17,583 nucleotides of DNA, taken from assembly GCA_964416305.1 (NCBI GenBank), contig CAYQDM010000039.1, forward strand, positions 1 to 17,583, read 5' to 3'. This DNA is from Acidaminobacter sp964416305 (lineage in GTDB: Bacteria > Bacillota > Clostridia > Peptostreptococcales > Acidaminobacteraceae). Numbering within the stretch: position 1 is the first letter of the stretch; the number at the start of each line of letters is the position of its first letter. The position numbers and the translations under genes were made by a program. Below, piece after piece: positions 1 to 7,451 of the stretch. A model generated the notes under the pieces. It did not search any database, was not told the origin of the DNA, and saw only the letters and a list, made by a program, of their open reading frames with translations.

Positions 1-3000
1 TCCTTGAGCTTCACAGCCAAATCATCAAACAACGTATAGGTCACCGGCACGACCAACAAGGTCAGCATGGTTGACAACGACAGGCCAAAGATGATGACCG
101 TCGCCAGAGGCGCCTGCATTTCGCCGCCCTCTCCCAGTCCCAGGGACATAGGAATCATAGCCAGAACCGTGGTCAGCGTCGTCATCAGGATTGGCCTGAG
201 ACGCGTAGGACCCGCCTTGACAATTGCCTCATTGCGCTCGTGTCCGTTGTTTCTCAGCATATTGATGTAGTCGATCAATATAATCGCATTGTTGACGACA
301 ATCCCCGACAACATAATGATCCCAATAAATGCCGGCACATTAAAGGTCCGCCCTGTTACCGCCAGTCCAATTGCTGCCCCCGAAAATGCCAGCGGCACCG
401 AGAACATGATAATGAACGGCTGAATCAAGGATTCAAACTGCGCCGCCATGACCATGTAAATTAAAAGCAGCGACAGAATCAGTGCCAGTACCAATGATGA
501 AAATGCGTCCACAATTTGCTGATATTGCCCGCCAATGCCCAAATCGTAGCCCTCCGGAAGGACGAGCTCGTCCAGATAGACCTGGAGTTCGTCTGTAGCG
601 CTGCCGACATCGCGATCAAAGAGCTCTGAACTCACTGTCACATACCGCACTTGATTTTTACGGGCAATGCTTACCGGACCTTCATCAATCTGGATCTCGA
701 TCAGATCCCCAAGCCGCATGACCGAGCCTGTAGGCGCAGTAAATTTCAAATCCTTGAGGTGCTCGAAGGTTGAAGACTGGTCTTCAGGCAGCTGAACGCG
801 GACGTCGATCTCGTCGCCCTCCACTCTATAGCGCGTCGCTACTTGTCCTTGGAGCGCACTCCGTATGGCTGAAGCCACCTGTATATTGGTGATGCCGTAC
901 TGTGAGGCTTTTTCCTTGTTGACGAAGATTTGGGCTTCAGGGCGACCATCGGCAATACTCGAGCTGATCTGTCTGGTCCCCTCCACGCGCTGAATCTTTT
1001 CCTCAACTTCCGCGGCGATCATTCCCAGTTGTTCAAAGTCAAAACCGGAAATCTCGACGGAAATAGCGTCACCGCCCATACCGGAAGCGCCGCCACCCAT
1101 CATCATAGTGACCTCGGTGACATCAATTTCTGCGCCAGGGATCAACTTGACCTGATTGCGGACAGTCTCGACGACCTCGGCTGTGCTCCGCCGCCTGTCC
1201 CCCTTCGACACCAGAGTCGCACTGATTGAAGCAACGTGGGAGTCGGTCGAAGTGGACATCATCATATTGTCGCCCCCGCCTATAGTCGTAAACACCTTTT
1301 CAACCTCCGGTGTTGCCGCCAACAGACTTTCCACCTGGGAAGCGACCTGATTGGTCTCCTCAAGCTGCGTTCCTTGAGGCAGCTCAATGCCAACCGTGAA
1401 CTGGCCCTGATCTGTCGCCGGGATAAACTCAACGCCAATCAGCGGAACGGCAAAAATAGAAGTCACCAGTATAACGGCAGCGATCAACACAGTCAGTTTT
1501 CGACGCTTCAGCGCCTCAACCAGGACGCGCTGATAATAGGCATCCACCCTGTCAAAGAACTTGCCCCAACCATCAAAAATGGCATCCATAAAGGATCGCT
1601 TAGGCTTATTTGTCTTGGCCATGGCCAGCATTTTAGAGCTGAGCATAGGTACAACTGTTAAAGCCACCGCCAGGGAAGCAAGTAAAGAAAATGTCACAGT
1701 TAAGGCCATTTCCTTGAAGATCTGGGCAGCCATACCCTCCGTAAAAATAATTGGGAGGAAGACAACCACCGTAGTCAGGGTCGAGGCTGTAATTGCGCCA
1801 CCGACCTCTTTGGCGCCCTTGATGGCCGCATGAAACCGTCCCTCGCCTTGTTGTCGGTGCCTGAAGATGTTCTCCAGAACGACTATGGAGTTGTCGACCA
1901 TCATGCCGACACCCAGCGCCAAACCGCCCATGGAAATCAGATTGAGGGTCGTGTCCGCCAAGTACATCAAGATAAAAGTCGTAATGATCGACACCGGAAT
2001 AGCGATGCCTATGATCAGAGTCGTCCTGAGGTTTCTTAGGAAAATGAACAGGATCAGGACAGCAAGTGTCGCACCCATGATTGCGTTCGTCGAAACGTTG
2101 CTGATAGCAAGCTCAACAAACTGCCCCTGGTCAAAGACCAGCTGAATGTCAACCTCCGGATTGTCTTTCTTGATCTGCTCGATCTCTTCCTTGACCAGGT
2201 TGACCACCGCGACTGTGTTTGCTGTCGTCTGCTTCTGAATTGAGACACCGACACTGTTCTCCTGATTCATTCGGGTGAGGGTGGATTGGTTCTTAAGCCC
2301 ATCGTTGACTTCCGCCAGATCGTAAAGATAAACGACCCCGCCCGATGGCAGCACTATCGGCATCTCCTTGATCTCTGAAACGGATGAAAACTCACCCATG
2401 CTCTTCACAATGAGATTTTTGCTGCCATATTCAACGCTGCCGCCAGGAAGATTGATGTTCTCGGACTGCAGCACGGATACGATTTGATTGAAGCTGATCC
2501 CATAGCCCGTGAGCTTGTCCGGATCCACCTCAACTTGGATTTCCCGCTCCACGCCGCCGGTGACGTTGACTGAGCCAACACCGTCCAGGCGCTCCAGGCG
2601 CATTTTGACGACGTCTTCGACATATTGCTTGAGTTCAATGTCGTCCTGAGTGGATGAAAATACGCCAATCTGAACGACCGGCAGCATATTGGGGTCCATC
2701 TTGAGAACCATAGGATTATTGGTGCCCTCTGGCAGGAATCCTCTGATCAGATCAATTTTCTCCCGCATCTGCAGGGTGGCGAAGTCCATGTCGGTGCCAT
2801 CATTAAACTCCACAATGACCACGGAGGTGCCCTCTGAGGTCTGGGACTGGATGCTCTTCATGTTGTTGACCGAGCCCAGGGCATTTTCAATATTGCGCGT
2901 GACGAAGTTCTCCACTTCCTGAGGACCAGCGCCTTCGTAACTTGTCACGACAATGGCAACTGGCACTTCAAGACTTGGCATAAGGTCAATTGGTACGCGC

Positions 3001-3089
3001 ATAAACGACACAACACCTAGTACCACAATGATCAGCATCATCATGATGACCGTGACTGGACGCTTTATGGAAAGTTCAGAAATATTCAT
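1..3089 (-). CDS. RND-family efflux transporter, SwrC/AcrB-like (3' end beyond window)
   Basis: This is an inner-membrane proton-driven pump of the AcrB/HAE1 type. I read 1029 codons from ATG 3089 leftward without a stop; relatives are about 1030-1070 residues, so only a short C-terminal tail is missing. Seen: an N-terminal helix after MNISELSIKRPVTV, a large extracytoplasmic loop, then the TM4 motif GMMVDNSIVVLENIF with the proton-relay Asp at residue 399. The second half repeats the layout, ending in helices around SGIVVNNAIILIDYINML. The ribosome site GGAGGGGG lies just after the stop of the adaptor gene, 17 bases upstream of the ATG. It is the third gene of a marR-adaptor-pump operon. No TolC-like gene is present, as expected for a Gram-positive cell, where such pumps act with a lipoprotein adaptor alone. 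The substrate cannot be told; drugs or lipopeptide surfactants are family precedents. Confidence 0.95.
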   Translation of the reverse strand, partial: MNISELSIKRPVTVIMMMLIIVVLGVVSFMRVPIDLMPSLEVPVAIVVTSYEGAGPQEVENFVTRNIENALGSVNNMKSIQSQTSEGTSVVIVEFNDGTDMDFATLQMREKIDLIRGFLPEGTNNPMVLKMDPNMLPVVQIGVFSSTQDDIELKQYVEDVVKMRLERLDGVGSVNVTGGVEREIQVEVDPDKLTGYGISFNQIVSVLQSENINLPGGSVEYGSKNLIVKSMGEFSSVSEIKEMPIVLPSGGVVYLYDLAEVNDGLKNQSTLTRMNQENSVGVSIQKQTTANTVAVVNLVKEEIEQIKKDNPEVDIQLVFDQGQFVELAISNVSTNAIMGATLAVLILFIFLRNLRTTLIIGIAIPVSIITTFILMYLADTTLNLISMGGLALGVGMMVDNSIVVLENIFRHRQQGEGRFHAAIKGAKEVGGAITASTLTTVVVFLPIIFTEGMAAQIFKEMALTVTFSLLASLAVALTVVPMLSSKMLAMAKTNKPKRSFMDAIFDGWGKFFDRVDAYYQRVLVEALKRRKLTVLIAAVILVTSIFAVPLIGVEFIPATDQGQFTVGIELPQGTQLEETNQVASQVESLLAATPEVEKVFTTIGGGDNMMMSTSTDSHVASISATLVSKGDRRRSTAEVVETVRNQVKLIPGAEIDVTEVTMMMGGGASGMGGDAISVEISGFDFEQLGMIAAEVEEKIQRVEGTRQISSSIADGRPEAQIFVNKEKASQYGITNIQVASAIRSALQGQVATRYRVEGDEIDVRVQLPEDQSSTFEHLKDLKFTAPTGSVMRLGDLIEIQIDEGPVSIARKNQVRYVTVSSELFDRDVGSATDELQVYLDELVLPEGYDLGIGGQYQQIVDAFSSLVLALILSLLLIYMVMAAQFESLIQPFIIMFSVPLAFSGAAIGLAVTGRTFNVPAFIGIIMLSGIVVNNAIILIDYINMLRNNGHERNEAIVKAGPTRLRPILMTTLTTVLAMIPMSLGLGEGGEMQAPLATVIIFGLSLSTMLTLLVVPVTYTLFDDLAVKLK

Positions 3090-3106
3090 AAGTCTTCCCC
3101 CTCCGC

Positions 3107-4342
3107 TTAGTCCACCACAGTTATTTTAGATTTGTCCTGAAGGTAGTTCTGACCTTTGATGATGACTTTTTCGTTTTCAGCGATCTCGCCAAAAACTTCA
3201 ACGAATTCACCGTTTGAAAGTCCAGTGGTCACTTCCCTGCGCACTGCCACGTCGCCTTCGACCACATAGACAATGTTCTTGCCGTTGTCGTCCAGTACCG
3301 CGTCCATCGGCACAACCAAGGCTTCAGCGCGGGCGTCAGTGGTCAGGTTGACTGTGGCGAGCATGCCGCCTTTGATCATGCCGTCGGCATTCGCGACTTC
3401 TATTTTAATCAGGTAAGCCTGGGTACGCGGATCAGCACTCGGGCTGATGGCCGTCACCGTACCGCTGTAAGGTCCCGCACCGGCGGCTTCGATCTCCAGT
3501 TCAACTGTCTCGCCAATAGTCACCGTGTTCACCAGCTCCTGCATGACACTGATTTCTACAACCACGGTCGACAGGTCAACCAGGGTAAAAGCGGGCACAG
3601 CGCCTGAAATAAGCTCTCCCTTGGTGGCGTTTCTCACGGAAACGATGCCGCTGATGGGTGCTGTCACACGGGCGTTCTCAAGCTGGTTGCTGGCCAGATC
3701 ATAAGACGCCTGGGCCTGCTGAACCTGAGCGCTGGCTATGGCAGTATTTTCTTTGTTGATCGTCGACTCCGTCAGCTCGACGGCCTTTTTCGCGGTTTCA
3801 TACTGCGCCTGAGCAGTCATAAAACGGGTCTCTGTTGAATCCAGCTCAAATTTTGACACAGCGCCGGCGTCATACAAAATCTTGGCGCTGTCGAGGGCGG
3901 TCTTGGCATCCTTGAACATGAGCTCAGCCTGAAGCAGACTGGACTTCAGCTGCGCGAGCTGCAGTTCCACGGACCCGCCGCTGGCACGGGCCAGATTCGC
4001 ACGGGCGGAGTTGAGACCAGCCTGAGCCTGTTGAACCTGTAGGCGTATGTCCTCGTCTTCGACAGAGAAAAGCAAATCACCTTTACTGACCGGTTGCCCA
4101 ACCTCGGCATTAACCTGGGTTACTGTGCCCGGCATTTTGGCAAATACGCTGACCTCCTGAACCGGCTGGGTCTTGCCCACAATGGTTCGAAGGTTTTCTA
4201 TGCGGGTCTTCTGAATCTCGGTGACGCTGACTGCCACGGCCTGGACCTCTGGTGCTTCAGCGTTGTTGGCATTGTCGCTGCACCCTGTCAGCAAAGTCAA
4301 GCCCAGGGCTGCTATCAATAGTGCATTATATAGTCTTTTCAA
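3107..4342 (-). CDS. RND efflux adaptor (membrane fusion) lipoprotein
   Basis: A 411-residue periplasmic-adaptor (HlyD/MFP) protein that would couple to the pump encoded next. Seen: basic start and hydrophobic signal, lipobox LLTGC with the acylated Cys at 21. A first half-lipoyl segment follows (VSVFAKMPGTVTQVNAEVGQ). Next comes a long Ala/Gln-rich coiled-coil hairpin at about residues 95-215, then the second half-lipoyl segment (VTAPISGIVSVRNATKGELI). A beta-barrel region and a C-terminal membrane-proximal domain ending KSKITVVD close the protein. The start is TTG at 4340-4342: GGAGG sits 7 bases upstream and no in-frame ATG precedes the signal peptide. The gap to marR is 14 bases, so the two are cotranscribed. 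The lipid anchor replaces the inner-membrane attachment used in Gram-negative homologues. Confidence 0.93.
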   Translation of the reverse strand: MKRLYNALLIAALGLTLLTGCSDNANNAEAPEVQAVAVSVTEIQKTRIENLRTIVGKTQPVQEVSVFAKMPGTVTQVNAEVGQPVSKGDLLFSVEDEDIRLQVQQAQAGLNSARANLARASGGSVELQLAQLKSSLLQAELMFKDAKTALDSAKILYDAGAVSKFELDSTETRFMTAQAQYETAKKAVELTESTINKENTAIASAQVQQAQASYDLASNQLENARVTAPISGIVSVRNATKGELISGAVPAFTLVDLSTVVVEISVMQELVNTVTIGETVELEIEAAGAGPYSGTVTAISPSADPRTQAYLIKIEVANADGMIKGGMLATVNLTTDARAEALVVPMDAVLDDNGKNIVYVVEGDVAVRREVTTGLSNGEFVEVFGEIAENEKVIIKGQNYLQDKSKITVVD

Positions 4343-4356
4343 AAGGCATCCTCCAT

Positions 4357-4794
4357 TTAAACGTCTGATCCTTCATTTTTCATGAAGATCGACTTGATTT
4401 CAGTAAACAATTCATTGAGTCTTTCAATTTCCTGATCATTAAAGTCTTCAAGTTTTTCGAGCATCAGCTCAGTCATTTTTTTTTGCTGGCTTTCGAAAAA
4501 TCCTTCACCCATTTTGGTCATCTTCAGCAGTACCACACGACGGTCAGCCGGTGATAAAATACGCTCAATATAGCCTTCCTCGATCAATTTATCCGCGAGA
4601 ACTGTCAAGTTCGGCTTAGAAATCATTAACTTCGTGCCATAATAAGACATGGGCTTCTCGCCCTCCGTGCTTACATAAAATAAGAGTTCCATTTGTTGCC
4701 GCGTAATTTCACAGTTGCCTATGTCCTTCGAAAATTTCTTGTGAAGCACCGGCACCAAAGTCATTATAGATTCAATCAGAATTCTCCGATCCAT
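4357..4794 (-). CDS. MarR-family transcriptional regulator
   Basis: A 145-residue winged-helix protein of normal MarR length. Residues about 30-95 hold the DNA-binding domain: the helix-turn-helix lies around MSYYGTKLMISKPNLTVLAD and the wing at SPADRRVVLLKMT. The flanking N- and C-terminal helices make the dimer interface. The ATG is preceded by GGAGG about 8 bases upstream. It is first in the operon with the adaptor and the RND pump, and a perfect 8-bp inverted repeat overlaps its likely -10. The natural reading is an autorepressor of the efflux operon that is released by a pump substrate. The ligand is unknown. Confidence 0.92.
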   Translation of the reverse strand: MDRRILIESIMTLVPVLHKKFSKDIGNCEITRQQMELLFYVSTEGEKPMSYYGTKLMISKPNLTVLADKLIEEGYIERILSPADRRVVLLKMTKMGEGFFESQQKKMTELMLEKLEDFNDQEIERLNELFTEIKSIFMKNEGSDV

Positions 4795-4828
4795 CCTCAG
4801 CCTCCACTCCGTTATTGTTATTATGTTT

Positions 4829-4854
4829 AATAGTTATGTTTAGTAACTATTATA
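4829..4854 (-). promoter_or_regulatory. Candidate MarR operator overlapping the operon promoter
   Basis: Perfect inverted repeat AATAGTTA (4829-4836) and TAACTATT (4844-4851) with a 7-base spacer, 35 bases upstream of the marR start. A TATAAT -10 on the minus strand (4849-4854) overlaps the right arm. No good -35 lies at the normal distance; TTGACG at 4879-4884 is 24 bases away, which is too far. MarR proteins typically bind palindromes of this size over their own promoters. The binding is inferred. Confidence 0.6.
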
Positions 4855-4979
4855 AAATGTAACATTTGAATGGCCTTGCGTCAATCCAGCAAAATAATAA
4901 AAATTTGAAAAGTTGAAATCAGGGGCAATAGGCGCAAGTTCCTTTGGCTTACCCATATCCCCTCTCCATCCAACGTCTC

Positions 4980-5020
4980 AAAAAAAGATGCCGATGGTCT
5001 CTTCAACCACCAGCATCTTT
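4980..5020 (-). terminator. Rho-independent terminator after the ATL gene (copy 1 of a shared hairpin)
   Basis: Read on the minus strand, a 12-bp stem (5006-5017 with 4987-4998, two G-U pairs) and a 7-base loop are followed by seven Ts. On the plus strand the two wobbles become A-C mismatches, so the hairpin favours minus-strand transcripts. It lies 19 bases past the stop of the ATL gene. Its 3' arm contains ACCATCGGCA, also found in the terminators near 12732 and 14481. Confidence 0.85.
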
Positions 5021-5038
5021 CCTGCATTCATTTTTATA

Positions 5039-5353
5039 TTAATAGACTTGCTCATTCCACAAGTACTCTTCCAAATCCACCTGACCCTCAGCGTTCACCT
5101 TCACACCTTCCTCTTCGAGCAACCGCTTTTGCGTGATAAATGCCTCGGGGGCAATTAACACGATCTTTCCCTGAGCATTGACGACTCTATGCCAAGGCAA
5201 TCCTTGACCGCTGCTCATGGAATGAAGAATGCGGGCAACTTGCCGGGCGGCTCGCGGATTCCCAGCCATTAACGCAATTTGACCATAAGTTGCCACTTTG
5301 CCCGCCGGAATGTTTTTTATGATTTCAATGGCGCGTTTCGTAAATGGTGTCAT
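5039..5353 (-). CDS. atl: Alkyltransferase-like protein (ATL), MGMT fold without the acceptor Cys
   Basis: A 104-residue protein of the O6-alkylguanine-DNA alkyltransferase fold. Seen: the DNA-recognition helix around PAGKVATYGQIALMAGNPRAARQVA and the active-site motif PWHRVV at 53-58. Methyltransferases have PCHRV here; Trp54 replaces the acceptor cysteine, so the protein cannot accept alkyl groups. The nucleotide-flipping Tyr23 and the Arg39 finger are kept. Known ATL proteins bind O6-alkylguanine, bend the DNA and pass the lesion to nucleotide excision repair. The small size without an N-terminal domain is normal for ATLs. It follows the DUF1801 gene by 26 bases on the same strand and is followed by a strong terminator, so it is the last gene of a short operon. 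Confidence 0.93.
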   Translation of the reverse strand: MTPFTKRAIEIIKNIPAGKVATYGQIALMAGNPRAARQVARILHSMSSGQGLPWHRVVNAQGKIVLIAPEAFITQKRLLEEEGVKVNAEGQVDLEEYLWNEQVY

Positions 5354-5379
5354 AGTTAACCAGCCCTTAAATGTGGATT

Positions 5380-5796
5380 TTAGTCAAGTTGTGGACCCTT
5401 TGGTTTTTTCTCGGCTGATTTCTTCCCGGCCTTCTTCTCTTCCGCAAGTCTTTTATTCTCCTCGACCCGAAACAGCACAATCCTGCGAATTAGGTCGAAG
5501 GGAATGGGCTGATCAAGGGGGAACTGAACCGAGCCTTTCGCCCATTTATAGACGGAGATTTCATCCTTAAAAGCCTCAATCCCGCTTGGCGTGGGATAAA
5601 AGCCAATATGATTTTTAAAGGCTGCAAAATGCACCAAATTGCCATGAAAGACAAACGTCGGCATCTGGTAGCTGAAGGTCTCCGTGGCGTCTGGCGCCGC
5701 CTCCTGAATAACTTTTCTAATTTCCCTCAGCCGTTCCTGAAGCGACGGCTCACATTGAAAAATGTAGTCGTCTATGATACTGGATTGCCCTGACAT
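5380..5796 (-). CDS. DUF1801 (YdhG-like) family protein
   Basis: A 138-residue cytosolic protein. Residues about 5-115 match the DUF1801/YdhG fold as I know it: an N-terminal helical part with SLQERLREIRKVIQEAAPDA, then YQMPTFVFHGNLVHFAAFKNHIGFYPTPS, then the WAKGSVQFPLDQPIPFDLI segment. The tail is Lys/Glu-rich (KKAGKKSAEKKPKG) and probably disordered. Some relatives are described as iron chaperones, but the function is not settled. The ATG is preceded by AAGGAGAG 6 bases upstream. It sits just upstream of the ATL gene in the same direction, a likely two-gene transcript. Confidence 0.88.
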   Translation of the reverse strand: MSGQSSIIDDYIFQCEPSLQERLREIRKVIQEAAPDATETFSYQMPTFVFHGNLVHFAAFKNHIGFYPTPSGIEAFKDEISVYKWAKGSVQFPLDQPIPFDLIRRIVLFRVEENKRLAEEKKAGKKSAEKKPKGPQLD

Positions 5797-5864
5797 ATTT
5801 ATCTCTCCTTAATGACACCATAGGTAATCTCTGTTGCTCCAAAAAACATTCAAAAAATACCTTC

Positions 5865-6395
5865 TTAATAATACCGCCCAACTTGGTCCATGTAGTCCTG
5901 ATATCGTGAGCCAAAAGTTTCGAGACACCAGCGTTCCTCAGCCAGAATCAGCCAGTGGACTGAAATCTGAAAAGCGAAGAGCAACATTAAGAGTGAAAAC
6001 GAACCCGTCAACACGACGCATCCAACGAAAGTAATAAAATAAGCAATATACATTGGATTTCGAGACCGCTTATAAAGACCACTGGTGACAAAGCCATGCC
6101 TTGAAGGCTTTGAAAATTGGCTGACCGAAATGGCATAGCTTGTCAGGCCCACCAAGTAAATGACAACGCCTGCAACAGAGTTAGCTAAACTGAATTTTAT
6201 TTCAAGAAAATATAACTGTAACACCATAGCGGCGTTAGTGATCTGATAAATCCAAAAGGCCCATTTTTCTTTACCAATGAGGGGTGGAAAATGCGCGAGC
6301 CTTTTGAGTGCATCTTTATCAAATAAATTTGGCAGCGCGTAACGGATTAACAAGACAGGAAATACAGCCCAAATCGCATTCACATGGCTCACCAC
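5865..6395 (-). CDS. Isoprenylcysteine carboxyl methyltransferase-like membrane protein
   Basis: An integral membrane methyltransferase of the ICMT/PEMT superfamily, 176 residues from the first usable start. Seen: hydrophobic segments near 5-22, 45-62, 70-94 and 116-145. The family signature GLYKRSRNPMYIAYFITF is at about 107-124, and the SAM-binding C-terminal part EERWCLETFGSRYQDYM is followed by VGRYY. The substrate is unknown; bacterial members methylate lipids or small lipophilic acids, among others. The start given is a GTG at 6393-6395 with no clear ribosome site. A much better site (AGAAGGAG) stands before an ATG at 6438-6440 in the same frame, but codon 5 from that ATG is TGA. The 5' end may therefore carry a nonsense mutation or a short leader; the body of the gene is intact. 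Confidence 0.82.
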   Translation of the reverse strand: MVSHVNAIWAVFPVLLIRYALPNLFDKDALKRLAHFPPLIGKEKWAFWIYQITNAAMVLQLYFLEIKFSLANSVAGVVIYLVGLTSYAISVSQFSKPSRHGFVTSGLYKRSRNPMYIAYFITFVGCVVLTGSFSLLMLLFAFQISVHWLILAEERWCLETFGSRYQDYMDQVGRYY

Positions 6396-6557
6396 CCAAC
6401 AAAGTTTTATAACTTGAAGATTGCGTCATTTGAGAGCCATTTACTCCTTCTGAAGTAAATTTGGACAGCCTATGACTAAGGAGATCATCGGCAAACCTAT
6501 CACCCTATTCATCCCCTTTATAATTATGACTGAAACGCAAAATTTCGACAATAATCG
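6396..6557. other. Intergenic region with candidate promoter
   Basis: No gene is recognised between the methyltransferase start and the VWA terminator. On the minus strand TTGTCG (6545-6550) and CATAAT (6522-6527) are 17 bases apart, an acceptable promoter reading toward the methyltransferase. A 23-codon open frame (MNRVIGLPMISL...) follows and ends at the AGAAGGAGTAA ribosome site; it is more likely leader than gene. Confidence 0.35.
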
Positions 6558-6606
6558 AAAAAAAGAAGACGGCATCCCCAGCCTTATGCTTTGAGATCCC
6601 ATCTTC
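6558..6606 (-). terminator. Probable terminator after the VWA gene
   Basis: On the minus strand the arms GAAGATGG (6599-6606) and CCGTCTTC (6565-6572) pair with one G-U, enclose a 26-base loop that can form an inner GCAT/ATGC stem, and are followed by seven Ts. It lies 27 bases past the stop of the VWA gene. The long loop makes it weaker than the other terminators here. Confidence 0.6.
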
Positions 6607-6633
6607 CTGAAGACTTTTTCAATTAGCGGCTCA

Positions 6634-7326
6634 CTACTTCCGCTTGCCCCCGCGTTTCACAAAATCCTGCTCGATCTCTGCCTTCCAGTCCTCGGTCAGT
6701 TCCCGATTCGACCTCACCGCGCTGACGGCGTCACTGACAGATCTGAAATTTAACTGTGTCCCTGCTTCATCTGCATGGTAATTTGCTGCGCGGTCTGCAT
6801 TAATCCCAAACTTTGCCGCTGTCTCAATGGCGTCAATGTTGGCTCCGAGGAAAATAAATTCCCAGCCATAGCGCTCCTTTTGATGACGAATCATATCGTG
6901 AATCTTTTTGTAGGTATACTCCTGGCTGGCGTTTTCCATCCCATCTGTGGTGATGACGAACAAAACCTTATCCGCTCTGGCTTCCGGTGCGGTGTGGCGG
7001 TGGGCATTGACAAGTTTCTGGATCGACTGGCCTATGGCATCCAGCAGTGCAGTTGTCCCCCGCACATAGTATTCGCGTTCGGTGATTGGATGAATGCCTT
7101 TCAGTGGGATCCTGTCGTGAAGCAGCTCGTATCGGTCGTCAAAGAGCACCGTGGTGATGACAGCATCCCCAGGTTCCACCTTTTGCTTTTCAATCATGGC
7201 GTTGTACCCGCCTATGGTGTCGCTCTCCAGTCCCGCCATGGACCCGCTGCGATCCAGAATAAAAATCAGTTCGGTGAGGTTTGCAGCTTGCGGCTTGTTT
7301 CCCATTGTCTCTGTCATAGCTTTCAT
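6634..7326 (-). CDS. VWA (MIDAS) domain protein, cytosolic
   Basis: A 230-residue von Willebrand A-domain protein without signal peptide or membrane segment. A complete metal-ion-dependent adhesion site is visible: DRSGS at 25-29, Thr91 in the RGTTALLDAIG motif, and Asp128 in VITTDGMEN. The fold occupies most of the protein, and a charged C-terminal tail ends KRGGKRK. It resembles the stand-alone intracellular VWA proteins (TerY-like in general style), which usually act as scaffolds in multi-protein stress or chaperone systems. The ATG at 7326 has GGGAGG 9 bases upstream, and that site is one arm of a strong inverted repeat in the leader. The macro-domain gene lies upstream on the same strand, 125 bases away. 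Function beyond metal-dependent protein binding is unknown. Confidence 0.87.
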   Translation of the reverse strand: MKAMTETMGNKPQAANLTELIFILDRSGSMAGLESDTIGGYNAMIEKQKVEPGDAVITTVLFDDRYELLHDRIPLKGIHPITEREYYVRGTTALLDAIGQSIQKLVNAHRHTAPEARADKVLFVITTDGMENASQEYTYKKIHDMIRHQKERYGWEFIFLGANIDAIETAAKFGINADRAANYHADEAGTQLNFRSVSDAVSAVRSNRELTEDWKAEIEQDFVKRGGKRK

Positions 7327-7333
7327 AATTTAA

Positions 7334-7380
7334 AACCTCCCTGGTATTGGATGTCTTAAGCATACCAATTTCGGGAGGTT
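7334..7380 (-). promoter_or_regulatory. Leader hairpin sequestering the VWA ribosome binding site
   Basis: On the transcript, AACCTCCC (7380-7373) pairs with GGGAGGTT (7341-7334), and TGGTAT (7367-7362) pairs with ATACCA (7347-7342). This gives a 14-bp stem with one 5-base bulge on the 5' side. The 3' arm contains the whole ribosome binding site of the VWA gene. A competing inner pairing, ATTGG (7369-7365) with CCAAT (7350-7346), shares bases with the second stem. Translational control is inferred from the pairing. Confidence 0.6.
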
Positions 7381-7451
7381 GAGTGGTCGCCTCGGAAGCG
7401 ACAAATAACGCTGTCTATGGCGATATAATGTATCGAACTAATGATTGAACC

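Noticed and set aside
1236..1661. 141-codon and other plus-strand frames across the first 3 kb
   Set aside because: All lie opposite the continuous RND pump frame, which has membrane helices and the TM4 Asp motif.
6775..7359. 194-codon open frame on the plus strand
   Set aside because: Antisense to the VWA gene with its complete MIDAS motif.
7388..7404. GTCGC/GCGAC hairpin between the macro-domain and VWA genes as a terminator
   Set aside because: The stem is only 5 bp and no T-run follows on either strand.
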